Source of the DNA: Sulfurimonadaceae bacterium
GTDB taxonomy: Bacteria; Campylobacterota; Campylobacteria; Campylobacterales; Sulfurimonadaceae
NCBI GenBank assembly: GCA_016744905.1
Contig: JADGDM010000006.1
Span: forward strand, 20,020 to 84,019
DNA: 64,000 nt
Reading direction: 5' to 3'
Under the pieces are notes generated by a model, which saw nothing but the letters and a program-made list of their open reading frames with translations, made no database searches and had not been told where the DNA came from. Made by a program: the position numbers and the translations under genes. Positions 54,247 to 63,759 of the stretch are shown one piece after another; positions within the stretch are counted from its first letter, which is position 1, and each line of letters opens with the position of its first letter.

Positions 54247-55269
54247 ATGTTAAAACGAAAAAAGATCTATAACCCAGAGTCAACTGAACATGTAAATGAT
54301 AGAAAAATATTTGGTGGAAATCCAACAGGTATCTTTGAACTTAACAACATCAAGTATCAGTGGGCGTACAATCTTTGGGAAGTAATGCTTAACAACACAT
54401 GGTTTCCAAAAGAGGTCGATATGACCCGTGATGTGAATGATTATAAAAATCTTACAGAGATGGAAAAAGCGGCTTATGATAAAGCTCTGTCTCAACTTAT
54501 TTTTATGGACTCACTACAAACCAACAATATTATTGATAATATCAACCCTTATGTGACATCACCTGAGGTAAATCTTATCTTGGTACGCCAATCATTTGAA
54601 GAAGCACTTCACTCTCAATCTTACGCTGTAATGGTGGATACTATCTCAACCAACTCAGAAGAGATTTATGAACTTTGGCGCACAGATATGATGCTTAAAA
54701 ATAAAAATGACGCTATTGCTCGTGTGTATGATGAACTGACAGTAAATCCAACAGATAGAAACTTTTTAAAAGCATGTTTTGCCAATCAAATCCTCGAAGG
54801 TATCTACTTCTATTCAGGTTTTGCGTACATCTACACTCTAGCGCGCTCAGGTAAAATGCTGGGTTCAGCGCAGATGATCCGTTTTATCCAACGTGATGAA
54901 GTGACACACTTGGTACTTTTCCAAAACCTAATCAACACCTTGAGAAAAGACCGTCCAGATCTATTTACAACAGAGCTTCTTGATGAAGTTTATGACATGT
55001 TTAGAGAAGCAGTTCAGCTTGAAGTGACATGGGGTAAATACATTACTCAAGGTCAAATTCTAGGTCTTACCGATGAGATCGTTGAACAGTACATCAAATA
55101 CCTTGCTGATGACAGATTATCCTCAGTCGGCATGGAAAAACTTTATAACGTTGACAACCCAATCAAATGGGTAGATGACTTCTCCAAGTTTAATGATCAA
55201 AAAACCAACTTCTTTGAAGGAACTGTTGCGAACTACTCAAAAGGTAGCCTAAACTTCGATGACTTCTAA
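54247..55269 (+). CDS. nrdB: Ribonucleotide reductase class I, small (beta) subunit
   Basis: NrdB carries the di-iron centre and tyrosyl radical that start ribonucleotide reduction in NrdA. The 340-residue protein has metal ligands in [21 protein letters not shown] (Glu, His, and the radical Tyr at E+3 and E+7) and [15 protein letters not shown]. The C-terminal tail that docks to NrdA ends in SLNFDDF. nrdA is not adjacent; it lies 3.3 kb downstream on the other strand. The nitrilase-family gene starts inside its last 11 bases. Confidence 0.96.
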   Translation: MLKRKKIYNPESTEHVNDRKIFGGNPTGIFELNNIKYQWAYNLWEVMLNNTWFPKEVDMTRDVNDYKNLTEMEKAAYDKALSQLIFMDSLQTNNIIDNINPYVTSPEVNLILVRQSFEEALHSQSYAVMVDTISTNSEEIYELWRTDMMLKNKNDAIARVYDELTVNPTDRNFLKACFANQILEGIYFYSGFAYIYTLARSGKMLGSAQMIRFIQRDEVTHLVLFQNLINTLRKDRPDLFTTELLDEVYDMFREAVQLEVTWGKYITQGQILGLTDEIVEQYIKYLADDRLSSVGMEKLYNVDNPIKWVDDFSKFNDQKTNFFEGTVANYSKGSLNFDDF

Positions 55270-55990
55270 AACCTTAATCTCGCTCTGTTTTGAGACCACT
55301 CAAAACTATGAGCAAAACCTCGAAATCCTTATTCAACTTATTTCCAATACTCCACAAGACTCTATCATAGTTGCACCTGAAGTCTGTCTAACAGGCTTTG
55401 ATTATGAAAATATTCTGCGCGCTACTGAGTTTTCTAAGCGCGCTAGAAATGCACTGTTTAAGGTTCTTGGAAGTAGGGTACTTGTTATTACTCTGATGGA
55501 GATGAAAAACGATAAACTTTATAATGTTGCACAAGTTTTGTATCAAAAAAAAGTTATTCACACTCAGGGCAAACATCATCTTTTTAAATTGGGCGATGAG
55601 CACAAGTTTTTTACTCCTGGCGCGCTGGAAGATATTGTTCTTTTTGAAATTGATGGTTTAAAAATAGGGATTATTATCTGTTTTGAACTAAGGTTTAAAG
55701 AACTACATAAACGCTTAGAAGGTGCAGATATCATTGCTCTACCTTCTATGTGGGGAAAACCTCGAAGTGCTCACTTTAAAACGCTCAGTAGTGCGTTGGC
55801 ATTGATAAATCAATGTTACGTGGTGGCGGCTGACTCAGCCAATGAAGATATGACAGCACTCAGTGGTATCATATCTCCCTCAGGTGAAGAAATTCGTAAT
55901 AATGGATTAGAAATTGCTACCATGGCATATAATGAAAAAGAGATAAAACTCGCACGAAGATATTTAGATATAGGAATACAAAATCGATAA
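55259..55990 (+). CDS. Carbon-nitrogen hydrolase (nitrilase superfamily)
   Basis: 243 residues starting within the nrdB C-terminus (ATGACTTCTAA). The catalytic triad is visible: Glu in [11 protein letters not shown], Lys in [11 protein letters not shown], and Cys in [14 protein letters not shown]. The substrate is an amide or nitrile, but the subgroup (amidase, omega-amidase, N-carbamoylase) is not clear. In Campylobacterota such genes often precede pcm, as here. The reading frame of pcm begins before the end of this gene if a non-ATG start is used. Confidence 0.88.
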   Translation: MTSKTLISLCFETTQNYEQNLEILIQLISNTPQDSIIVAPEVCLTGFDYENILRATEFSKRARNALFKVLGSRVLVITLMEMKNDKLYNVAQVLYQKKVIHTQGKHHLFKLGDEHKFFTPGALEDIVLFEIDGLKIGIIICFELRFKELHKRLEGADIIALPSMWGKPRSAHFKTLSSALALINQCYVVAADSANEDMTALSGIISPSGEEIRNNGLEIATMAYNEKEIKLARRYLDIGIQNR

Positions 55991-56015
55991 TATAACCTTT
56001 CATAAAACCTCACGC

Positions 56016-56621
56016 TTGGCCGAGGAGATTAATAAAGTTTTTACACTCAGTCCTGATGTCAAGCGCGCTATTGAAGAGACCAACCGTGAGGCCTTTGTCC
56101 CAACTGGCTTTAAGCACAATGCCTATAAACTTGACGCACTACCAATGGGTAATGAGCAGTGGATAAGCTCGCCCTTAACCGTCGCTAAGATGAGTGAATA
56201 CTTACAGTGTAAGGGTGCGGATAGAGTTTTAGAAATTGGTTGTGGAAGTGGCTATCAAGCTGCTGTTCTTTCACATCTGTTTCGTGGAGTTTTTACCATT
56301 GAACGCATTGAGCCACTTATATTAGAAGCAAAAAAGCGCTTTCGTACACTGCGTATAGACAATGTACATACACGAACCGATGATGGACAAAACGGCTGGA
56401 TTCAATATGCACCTTATGATAGAGTACTTTTTTCAGCCTCTATCACAGAAATTCCTCGTAAAATAATTGATCAAGTAAGAGAAGGTGGTGTCATAGTAGC
56501 CCCCATCGAAAAAGGCAAAGAGCAAGTAATTACACGCTTTAAAAAAACAGATGGTGCATTAATCAGCGAAGCTTTAGAGCAATGTGAATTTGTACCAGTA
56601 TTAAATGGAGTTCAAAAATGA
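56016..56621 (+). CDS. pcm: Protein-L-isoaspartate O-methyltransferase
   Basis: Pcm methylates L-isoaspartyl residues so that damaged proteins can be repaired. From the TTG at 56016 the protein is 201 residues. The SAM-binding motif is VLEIGCGSGYQAAVL (about 70-84); MGNEQWISSPLTVAKM and the closing PYDRVLFSASITEIP are typical. The start is doubtful. The frame stays open upstream with [11 protein letters not shown], which looks like a natural N-terminus, but it holds no ATG, GTG or TTG; AGGA at 55972 sits 7 bases before an ATC at 55983. That start would give 212 residues, closer to E. coli Pcm (208). Enzyme identity is secure; start is not. Confidence 0.88.
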   Translation: MAEEINKVFTLSPDVKRAIEETNREAFVPTGFKHNAYKLDALPMGNEQWISSPLTVAKMSEYLQCKGADRVLEIGCGSGYQAAVLSHLFRGVFTIERIEPLILEAKKRFRTLRIDNVHTRTDDGQNGWIQYAPYDRVLFSASITEIPRKIIDQVREGGVIVAPIEKGKEQVITRFKKTDGALISEALEQCEFVPVLNGVQK

Positions 56622-57226
56622 TAGCTAAAATGTGGAATGAAAAATTTGAGAGAGAAGGGTATCTATACGGATTAGAATCTAATCAATTTTTAAAAGATAA
56701 TCTTCACCGTATAGAAAAAAATTCAGAAATAATGTTTTTAGGTGAAGGCGAGGGTCGTTCTGCCGTTCATGCCGCAAAAGAGGGTTTTATTGTCAGCGCG
56801 CTAGATGCTTCTGAAGTAGGACTGCAAAAAGCACAAGCCTTGGCAAAAGAGAAAAATGTAGAAATTAAAACCATTGTCGCTGATCTTGAACTTTATAAAT
56901 ATGAGACAAGCTATAGTTCGATTTTATGCTCTTTTTTACATCTTCCTAACCCATTACGTCAAGAAGCCTTCACAAAGGCTCTAAGTGCCCTTAAAATGAA
57001 TGGTTTGTTTATAGCTGAGTTTTTCAGCACAAAACAGCTACCTCTTAAAAGTGGTGGACCAAAAAGTGAAGCACTGCTTTATACTTTAGAGTCAGTTAAA
57101 GATATTTTTGACATTGAAGGTTTTCAAGTCATCTTACTTGAAGAGACAAAAAATTTTCTGGATGAGGGTGTAGGGCATCATGGTGAGGCTGAACTGATTC
57201 GAGTGATAGTTAAAAAAATCTCATGA
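56618..57226 (+). CDS. SAM-dependent methyltransferase (TehB-like)
   Basis: 202 residues, overlapping the pcm stop by 4 bases. FLGEGEGRSAVHAAKEGFIVSA (around 40-62) is the SAM-binding motif I with its acidic follow-up LDASEVGLQKAQAL. The N-terminal WNEKFEREGYLYG is typical of TehB/tellurite-type and related small methyltransferases. The natural substrate is unknown. The downstream glsA gene overlaps its stop by 4 bases. Confidence 0.83.
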   Translation: MIAKMWNEKFEREGYLYGLESNQFLKDNLHRIEKNSEIMFLGEGEGRSAVHAAKEGFIVSALDASEVGLQKAQALAKEKNVEIKTIVADLELYKYETSYSSILCSFLHLPNPLRQEAFTKALSALKMNGLFIAEFFSTKQLPLKSGGPKSEALLYTLESVKDIFDIEGFQVILLEETKNFLDEGVGHHGEAELIRVIVKKIS

Positions 57227-58146
57227 ACTACCAGGATGTATTAAAAGAGATACATGATGAGATAAAACCTCTTTTAGGAAAAGGCCAAGTAGCAGACTAC
57301 ATTCCTGCTCTTGCAAAAATTGACCCCATGCAATTTGCTATGTCGATTACGTGTAATGATGGATCTACCTATAATATTGGCTCTGTTGAAGAAAAGTTTT
57401 CTATCCAAAGTATTTCCAAAGTTTTTAGCTTTACCATCGCCTTAAGCATCTACCGAAAAGAGTTGTGGAAGAGAGTAGGGCGTGAACCCTCTGGAAATCC
57501 TTTTAATTCATTGGTTCAGTTAGAGTATGAAGCAGGAAAACCTAGGAACCCTTTTATTAATGCAGGTGCATTGGTTATTAGTGACACTATTATTTCACAT
57601 CATGGTTCTTCAGATAAAGCCTTTAAAGAGATATTTTCATTTATTAAAGACAGTAGTGATAATGAAAACATTGAAGTAGATATGCATGTTGCTGATTCAG
57701 AAATGGCTAACAGCCATAGAAACAGAGCCTTATCTAACCTGATGAAAAGTTTTGGTAATTTAGACAATGAGGTAGATGATGTTATACAGAGTTATTTCAA
57801 ACAGTGTTCTATCTCTATGAATACTAAAGAGCTCTCACGCGCTGTACTCTACCTTGCTAACAGCGGAACAGATCCTATAACAAACAAAGGTTTTCTTAAC
57901 CCCTCACAAGCCAAACGGATTAACTCTGTTATGCTCACGTGTGGACATTACGATGCCTCAGGTGATTTTGCTTATAGAGTCGGTTTACCAGGAAAAAGTG
58001 GAGTAGGTGGGGGTATTGTTGCAGTGGTTCCAGGAAAGATGAGTATCGCTGTCTTTTCACCTGCACTTAATGAGCAGGGGAACTCTTTAGTCGGAACTAA
58101 GGCTTTAGAACTTTTTACAACTAAAACAGGTTTGTCTATTTTTTAA
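57223..58146 (+). CDS. glsA: Glutaminase
   Basis: GlsA hydrolyses glutamine to glutamate and ammonia using a beta-lactamase-like serine fold. The 307-residue protein has the catalytic SISK motif in FSIQSISKVFSF, the substrate-binding NPFINAGALVI, SHRNRALSNLMKSFG, and the conserved GLPGKSGVGGGIVAVVPG near the C-terminus. The ATG overlaps the methyltransferase stop, so nrdB, the nitrilase-family gene, pcm, the methyltransferase and glsA form a tight series. Glutaminases help pH homeostasis in some bacteria, but I have no direct evidence here. Confidence 0.96.
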   Translation: MNYQDVLKEIHDEIKPLLGKGQVADYIPALAKIDPMQFAMSITCNDGSTYNIGSVEEKFSIQSISKVFSFTIALSIYRKELWKRVGREPSGNPFNSLVQLEYEAGKPRNPFINAGALVISDTIISHHGSSDKAFKEIFSFIKDSSDNENIEVDMHVADSEMANSHRNRALSNLMKSFGNLDNEVDDVIQSYFKQCSISMNTKELSRAVLYLANSGTDPITNKGFLNPSQAKRINSVMLTCGHYDASGDFAYRVGLPGKSGVGGGIVAVVPGKMSIAVFSPALNEQGNSLVGTKALELFTTKTGLSIF

Positions 58147-58161
58147 AACACTTTTGTGTTT
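58146..58161. terminator. Convergent-gene hairpin after glsA
   Basis: AAACAC / GTGTTT with loop TTTT, just after the glsA stop and overlapping the stop of the minus-strand hypothetical. T-runs on both sides suit a bidirectional terminator. Confidence 0.5.
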
Positions 58162-58534
58162 AAAACTTTGGTTCGTGCTCGTCAAGCTTAACACTCTCAG
58201 CTGTCACAAAAAATCTAGCATCATGCAGATGAGACATTCGTTTATAACTACCAATAGCAAAACCAAACTCACCCTCTTCGATAAGCAGTGTAAAACCATC
58301 ACTCATATCTAAAAGGTGTACCTCATTTTCAGAAATCAATGAGGCAGCACTAACACCATCAAACATAAATGTAACACCAATCCAGTCAAAACCACGTGCC
58401 TCATCTTGAACATTAAAACTCAAACATAACTCGGTAGGACTTCGCAGTTCGATACAGGTAAATTCAGCGTCCACACCATTAATGATGCGCGCCAGGATAT
58501 CATCACACTCTTTGATATTTGTGAGGACTTTCAT
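58160..58534 (-). CDS. Hypothetical protein (124 aa)
   Basis: A soluble acidic protein with no signal or membrane segment. It is predominantly beta, with blocks such as IELRSPTELCLSFNVQDEARG and FTLLIEEGEFGFAIGS. It lies 1 base downstream of nrdA (TAG-G-ATG), implying cotranscription with it. I do not recognise the family. A PilZ-like or SRPBCC-like fold is conceivable but not supported by a motif. Function unknown. Confidence 0.68.
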   Translation of the reverse strand: MKVLTNIKECDDILARIINGVDAEFTCIELRSPTELCLSFNVQDEARGFDWIGVTFMFDGVSAASLISENEVHLLDMSDGFTLLIEEGEFGFAIGSYKRMSHLHDARFFVTAESVKLDEHEPKF

Positions 58535-58535
58535 C

Positions 58536-60902
58536 CTATTGGCAACCTACACATTCCATTGATCTGTCTTCAACATCATTGGATGCTTCTGGGGATTGTG
58601 AACGTAAATAGTACGTTGATTTAAGACCCAATTTCCATGCCAACATATAGATGTCATTTAAGTATTTACCACTGGCCTTATCAAGTGTGATAAAGATATT
58701 TAAACTCTGACCTTGATCAATCCACTTTTGACGAATGGCAGCGGCTTTAATTAAGATACGTTGATCTAAATCGTAGGCGGGGATATAGTACTCCCAAGTA
58801 TCAGGAGAGAGGTTTGGAACCACCACAGGAATCAGACCAGATAAGTTCTCTTCAAACCATTTACGTTTGTATACAGGCTCTATAGCTTGTGTTGTTCCCG
58901 TTAGAATTGATATAGAGCTCGTTGGTGCCACTGCCATCAAGTAGCCATTGCGCATACCATTCTTTTTAACGTTAGCACGTAACTCTTCCCACTCATATGC
59001 TGGTGCAAAAAGTCCACCGCGATCAACAAGGTTTCTCACTTCTGCATTGGCGTGATCCATAGGAAAGATTCCTTGGCTCCATTTAGAACCATTGAACTCT
59101 TTATACTGACCTTTTTCAACTGCCAACGCACTCGATGCTTTGATGGCGTTATACGAAACAGATTCCATAATTTCATCTATCTTATCAAAGTGCTCTTGTG
59201 TTCCCCAAGTGATCGCTTTTTCTGCTAACATTTGAGCCTCACCCATAACACCCAAACCAATTGCGCGTGAGCGTAAGTTAGTATGTTTTACTTTGGCTAA
59301 TGGATAGAAGTTAAGATCGATAACATTATCTAAAGCACGTATAGCAATAGGAACAATACGGTCTATCTCTTCTTTAGAATTCACACGAGAGAGATTCACT
59401 GAAGCAAGATTACAAACAGCCGTTGCCCCATCTACTTTCTCTTTCTCAACCATAAAGATCTGTTGACCACCAAGTGAGTCAAGAGCAGTTACTTTGTTGG
59501 CTTTTTTCTCTATACCACTGTCTAACACAACTAACTCATCTTCTTCATAAGTGATAAATTCACCATCTTCAAAAAGAATTTTTATTAAGTAGTGGTTTGC
59601 CTCTGTGTTTTGAAAAATCTCTGTACAGAGGTTAGAACTACGGATAATTCCATAATGGCTGTTTGGGTTAGCGCGGTTAGCGTTATCTTTAAAACATAAA
59701 AATGGACTTCCTGATTCAAAGTAAGAGGTTAACATCTTTTTCCAAAGATCTTTTGCCTTCACTTTTTCACAAAGAATAGACTTGTCATTTTCAAGTTCTA
59801 CATAACGTTTGTTAAACTCTTCTCCATATAAGTTTGTGAGTTCTTTTGCCTCGTATGGATCAAACAGACTCCAGATAGCATCTTCTTGAACACGTTGCAT
59901 AAAGAGATCATTTAACCACATAGAGGGGAAAAGATCATGCGCACGTCTACGCTCTTCACCCGAGTTCTTTTTAAGATCTAAAAAGTCATTGATATCAATA
60001 TGCCAAGGCTCAAGATAGACAGCAATGGCACCCTTACGTGTTCCTAACTGATCAACTGCGATAGCAATATCATTGGTGATTTTCAAGAATGGAACCGTAC
60101 CACCTGCGGCATTTTTGTGTCCATCAATAAATGAACCCATAGAACGAACCTGTGTCCAATCCCAACCAATACCACCACCAAACTTAGACAGCAGTGCCAT
60201 CTCTTTATACGCATCAAAGATACCTTCGATGTTGTCTGGGGTAGAACCAATATAACAAGATGATAACTGATGACGTGTTGTTCTTGCATTTGAAAGTGTT
60301 GGTGTTGCCAACATCACTTGAAACTGAGAAACCATATCATAGAACTTAATGGCCCACTCATGTTTATCGCTTTCATTTTGTGCTAAGAACATAGAGATAG
60401 CCATAAACATATGTTGTGGTAACTCTATTGGATTCGCATCACCATCTTTGATAAGGTATCTGTCATAAAGTGTTTTAACACCAAGGTAATTGAATAACAT
60501 ATCACGGTCTGGTTTGATATGTTTTTCTAAACGTTCTAAATCATACTGATCTTTCAAACCAAGGAGAATACGACCTTCTGATTCACCACGTTCAAAATAC
60601 TCTGCAAAAGAACCATAACCACTATAACCATTTACTTTATGATAAAGGTCAAATAGAAACAGGCGCGCTGCAACAAAAGTCCAGTTAGGTGCATCAATAT
60701 CTATCTTATCAACAGCTGTTTTGATTAAGCTTTTTTGTATCTCGTTACTTGTAATTCCATCACGAAACAAAATCTGCGCATCAACTTCCAGTTCTGATTG
60801 ACTAACATTGCTTAGTCCACTTACTGCTGCTGATGTATACTTTTGAATCTTAGTAATATCAAGTGGTTCACGTCTGCCATTACGCTTGATAATTGTAATC
60901 AT
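58536..60902 (-). CDS. nrdA: Ribonucleotide reductase class I, large (alpha) subunit
   Basis: NrdA reduces ribonucleoside diphosphates with the radical made by NrdB. The 788-residue protein has an N-terminal ATP-cone (about 1-90; KRNGRREPLDITKIQKYTSA), which allows allosteric on/off control. Active-site cysteines lie in LSSCYIGSTPDN and SNLCTEIFQNT. The C-terminal shuttle pair is in MECVGCQ. AAGGAAGATGA precedes the ATG. purB is upstream on the same strand (67-base gap) and a 124-residue gene follows after 1 base. The nrdB gene is separate, 3.3 kb away. Confidence 0.97.
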   Translation of the reverse strand: MITIIKRNGRREPLDITKIQKYTSAAVSGLSNVSQSELEVDAQILFRDGITSNEIQKSLIKTAVDKIDIDAPNWTFVAARLFLFDLYHKVNGYSGYGSFAEYFERGESEGRILLGLKDQYDLERLEKHIKPDRDMLFNYLGVKTLYDRYLIKDGDANPIELPQHMFMAISMFLAQNESDKHEWAIKFYDMVSQFQVMLATPTLSNARTTRHQLSSCYIGSTPDNIEGIFDAYKEMALLSKFGGGIGWDWTQVRSMGSFIDGHKNAAGGTVPFLKITNDIAIAVDQLGTRKGAIAVYLEPWHIDINDFLDLKKNSGEERRRAHDLFPSMWLNDLFMQRVQEDAIWSLFDPYEAKELTNLYGEEFNKRYVELENDKSILCEKVKAKDLWKKMLTSYFESGSPFLCFKDNANRANPNSHYGIIRSSNLCTEIFQNTEANHYLIKILFEDGEFITYEEDELVVLDSGIEKKANKVTALDSLGGQQIFMVEKEKVDGATAVCNLASVNLSRVNSKEEIDRIVPIAIRALDNVIDLNFYPLAKVKHTNLRSRAIGLGVMGEAQMLAEKAITWGTQEHFDKIDEIMESVSYNAIKASSALAVEKGQYKEFNGSKWSQGIFPMDHANAEVRNLVDRGGLFAPAYEWEELRANVKKNGMRNGYLMAVAPTSSISILTGTTQAIEPVYKRKWFEENLSGLIPVVVPNLSPDTWEYYIPAYDLDQRILIKAAAIRQKWIDQGQSLNIFITLDKASGKYLNDIYMLAWKLGLKSTYYLRSQSPEASNDVEDRSMECVGCQ

Positions 60903-60969
60903 TCATCTTCCTTGGGTCGTAAAAAATTCTAATTTATATATATATTATTTTGAGTGTATTCTAGTAAAA

Positions 60970-62298
60970 CTATTTGAAAACACGTTTAAATATTGCATCT
61001 ACGTTTTTTGTATAGTAGTCATAACTAAAACACTCACGGATTTTCTCTTCTGATAAAGAGTTACGTAACTCTTCGTCTGCTAATAAGTGGTTAAGATATA
61101 GACTCTCACCTTGCGCATCAGTTGTCTGTTTACCTTGTTGAATCTCTTCCCAAACTTTCATCGCATTACGCTGAACGATACGGTATGCATCTTCACGACT
61201 TACACCTTGAAGTGGAAGCTCAAGTAGAACGCGTTGTGAGAAAACCAAACCACCTGTTAGGTTTAAGTTCTTCATCATGTTTTCTGGGAAAACAGTGAGG
61301 TTAGCGATAACGTTATTCATACGGTGAAGCATAAAGTCCATCGTGATAAATGCATCTGGTAACCAGAAACGTTCTGCAGAAGAGTGAGAGATATCACGCT
61401 CATGCCAGAGTGCTACATTTTCCATCGCAGGGTTAGCGTAGGCACGAATCATACGCGCTAAGCCTGTTATGTTTTCTGTTAGGATAGGGTTACGTTTATG
61501 TGGCATTGCAGAAGATCCTTTTTGACCTTTTGCAAAAAACTCTTCCGCCTCATAAACTTCTGTACGTTGAAGGTGTCTTACTTGAACCGCAAACTTCTCA
61601 ACAGACGAAGCCATTGTTGCTAAAGCTGTTGCCAATCTTGCATAACGATCTCTATGAACCACTTGGTTAGAACATGGTTCAGGTTTCAGACCAAGTTCTG
61701 CCATTGCGTACTCTTCAAGTTCTAGAGGTGCATGAGCAAAGTTACCCATAGCTCCAGAGATCTGACCTACTGCGATGACGTCCATAGTCTGTTCAAGGTT
61801 TAAAAGATGGCGCGCCATCTCATCATACCAAACAGCCAAGGTCAAACCAAAAGTAATCGGCTCACCATGAATACCATGTGAACGCCCCACCATCAAAGTC
61901 ATTTTATGCTCTTGAGCACGTTTTTTAATTGATTCCATCAACATCTTTACATCAGCAATAACAATGTTTAAAGAGTCTCTCATTTGAATCGCTACCCCTG
62001 TATCAACAGCATCAGAACTAGTCATACCATAGTGAAACCATCTTGACTCATCACCTAGGCTTTCAGAGACACTTGTATTAAATGCAATCAAGTCATGTTT
62101 GGTAACTGCTTCGATCTCTTCTATACGTTCTACTGAGAATGTTGCATTTTTAACAATCTTATCCGCATCTTCTTGAGGAATCTTCCCCAATTTAGCCCAA
62201 GCTTTTACTGCTGCTTTTTCTACTTCTAACCATGCAGCATATCGTGCATGTTGTGTCCATTTGTCTGACATCTCTTTTCTTGCGTAGCGTTCAACCAT
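60970..62298 (-). CDS. purB: Adenylosuccinate lyase
   Basis: PurB cleaves fumarate from SAICAR and from adenylosuccinate in purine synthesis. The 442-residue protein has the N-terminal MVERYARKEMSDKW, the catalytic histidine regions GMTSSDAVDTG and VGRSHGIHGEPITFG, and the flexible signature loop GSSAMPHKRNPILTEN. These match the tetrameric PurB family in length and order. It lies upstream of nrdA, so purine and deoxynucleotide synthesis genes are neighbours. Divergent from the RluA-type gene at 62421. Confidence 0.97.
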   Translation of the reverse strand: MVERYARKEMSDKWTQHARYAAWLEVEKAAVKAWAKLGKIPQEDADKIVKNATFSVERIEEIEAVTKHDLIAFNTSVSESLGDESRWFHYGMTSSDAVDTGVAIQMRDSLNIVIADVKMLMESIKKRAQEHKMTLMVGRSHGIHGEPITFGLTLAVWYDEMARHLLNLEQTMDVIAVGQISGAMGNFAHAPLELEEYAMAELGLKPEPCSNQVVHRDRYARLATALATMASSVEKFAVQVRHLQRTEVYEAEEFFAKGQKGSSAMPHKRNPILTENITGLARMIRAYANPAMENVALWHERDISHSSAERFWLPDAFITMDFMLHRMNNVIANLTVFPENMMKNLNLTGGLVFSQRVLLELPLQGVSREDAYRIVQRNAMKVWEEIQQGKQTTDAQGESLYLNHLLADEELRNSLSEEKIRECFSYDYYTKNVDAIFKRVFK

Positions 62299-62420
62299 TT
62301 TATAAAAACCTTTGTAAGTATTTGAATTTATTGTGTTAGTATTTCAAGTAAATTTCTTGAAAAAAAGTTATTTATTCTATCTAAGAATGGATAAGAAAAT
62401 GATAAAAAAGGGATTAAAAT

Positions 62421-63338
62421 TTGCCATTTATAAAACGCACTCTGTTTGTCGAAACACGTCAAAAAGCTTTTAGATATTTGATTCATGAATTGGGTTACAC
62501 ACAGCAAGTTTCTCAACGATTGATTGCCAAGGGTAGGCTCCTTATAAATGGGGAAGCTATGATTAAAACCACACAAGAGATAGAAGGAGAGATAGAATTT
62601 ATCTCCTTTGTTCCAGAGACTCGTGGACTTAAACCAGTTGTTGTTGAAGAGGAGTTCTGTGCTTTTGATAAACCATCCGGTGTTCTTATTCATCCTCAAA
62701 ATAGATATACCCCTTATTCACTTATAGATGAGCTTAAATCACAGTTTGGTGAGTATGCCAACATAACGCATAGAATCGATCAAGAGACCAGTGGCTTGGT
62801 CTTGTGTGCCTTAAATAAAGAGAGTGAAAGAACCCTTAAAATAATGTTTCAAGATAGAGAGATATTCAAATCATATCTTGCATTGGTTCACGGTCATGTT
62901 TCACGTGAAACATTAATCACTGAACCTCTCTTACGCGCGCAAGATGAAAGTGCAATAGTAAGAATGGTGGTTAAGGTTCATCCAGATGGTAAAAAAAGCG
63001 AAACAAAAATTGAGCCACTTGAATATTTTCCTGACCTAAATATGACCTTGGTTAAAGCGTCACCAAAAACAGGAAGACAACATCAAATCAGAGTACATTT
63101 GTTTCACGTGAAACATCCAATAGTTGGAGATCCAATTTATGGACAGAGTGAAGAGAATATTGTTAAATTTTTAGACAGGGAACTCAGCGCGCTAGAACGT
63201 GAAAAACTCAGTGGTGCATCAAGACTTTTACTCCATGCCAATACATTGAATTTTGACTTTAAAGATAAAAATTACACACTACAAAGTGATCTTGATTTTA
63301 GAACACTAAGTTTAGAGTTGGCCAAAAAAATAAAATAA
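62421..63338 (+). CDS. RluA-family pseudouridine synthase (RluD/RluC-like)
   Basis: 305 residues starting at TTG, with AAGGG about 8 bases before it. An S4-like N-terminal domain (about 1-65) with SQRLIAKGRLLINGEAM precedes the catalytic domain. The catalytic aspartate is in HRIDQETSGLVL (about 115). KTGRQHQIRVHLFHV and HPIVGDPIYG complete the family pattern. It should modify uridines in 23S rRNA or tRNA; which one is not clear from sequence. Two perfect parS-like sites lie within its coding sequence, where they encode HVSRET and LFHVKH, so they are tolerated by the reading frame. Confidence 0.9.
   Translation: MPFIKRTLFVETRQKAFRYLIHELGYTQQVSQRLIAKGRLLINGEAMIKTTQEIEGEIEFISFVPETRGLKPVVVEEEFCAFDKPSGVLIHPQNRYTPYSLIDELKSQFGEYANITHRIDQETSGLVLCALNKESERTLKIMFQDREIFKSYLALVHGHVSRETLITEPLLRAQDESAIVRMVVKVHPDGKKSETKIEPLEYFPDLNMTLVKASPKTGRQHQIRVHLFHVKHPIVGDPIYGQSEENIVKFLDRELSALEREKLSGASRLLLHANTLNFDFKDKNYTLQSDLDFRTLSLELAKKIK
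62897..62912. other. parS-like centromere site 1
   Basis: TGTTTCACGTGAAACA, a perfect 16-bp palindrome identical to the common bacterial parS consensus bound by ParB. It lies inside the RluA-type gene. parS sites cluster close to the replication origin in most bacteria. Confidence 0.82.
63100..63115. other. parS-like centromere site 2
   Basis: A second, identical copy of TGTTTCACGTGAAACA, 203 bases after the first and in the same gene. Chance occurrence of two such 16-mers is negligible, and none occurs elsewhere in the window. Confidence 0.82.
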
Positions 63339-63657
63339 ATATAGTGAATTATTTATTTAACACTTTGGATTAATGCATATACTTTTTACTTTAACGCTGT
63401 ATATATATTCACCCGTAGCAAACTTACTAGTTAAGTAATATAAATAAAATGCTGAACTTATTTTTGTACTTTCCATAAAGTCAAATTATATTAATAACTC
63501 TGAAACAAAAGATACAAATTTTATTCTGATAACTTCAACTTCATATATGTAAAGATCAATGTATATTTATATAAAAAGAGGTTGAAATCCAATTGCTACT
63601 TCAACTGCATTAAATATATTGTAAAAATGTGCAGTAATACTAAAACTTTTAAGTAGA

Positions 63658-63666
63658 TGTGAATAA
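63658..63666 (-). promoter_or_regulatory. DnaA box
   Basis: TTATTCACA on the minus strand, a perfect match to a strong DnaA-binding sequence and to the core TTATTCAC known for Helicobacter DnaA. A single site could be chance, but it lies in a gene-free A+T-rich region near parS sites. Confidence 0.45.
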
Positions 63667-63715
63667 CTTTTATGATTAGAATTATTGAGTCTAAATTTCA
63701 TAATTTGTTTTTCTT

Positions 63716-63759
63716 ATAATCTCTGTAAAGCCCAATATATAGGGCTTTACAGAGATTAT
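63716..63759. repeat. Perfect 18-bp inverted repeat
   Basis: Arms ATAATCTCTGTAAAGCCC and GGGCTTTACAGAGATTAT with the 8-base loop AATATATA. It is the longest perfect hairpin in the window. AAAGCCCTATAT recurs at 63867-63878 as a partial copy of the loop-proximal part. It may be a terminator for a minus-strand gene beyond the window or part of an origin. Confidence 0.75.
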
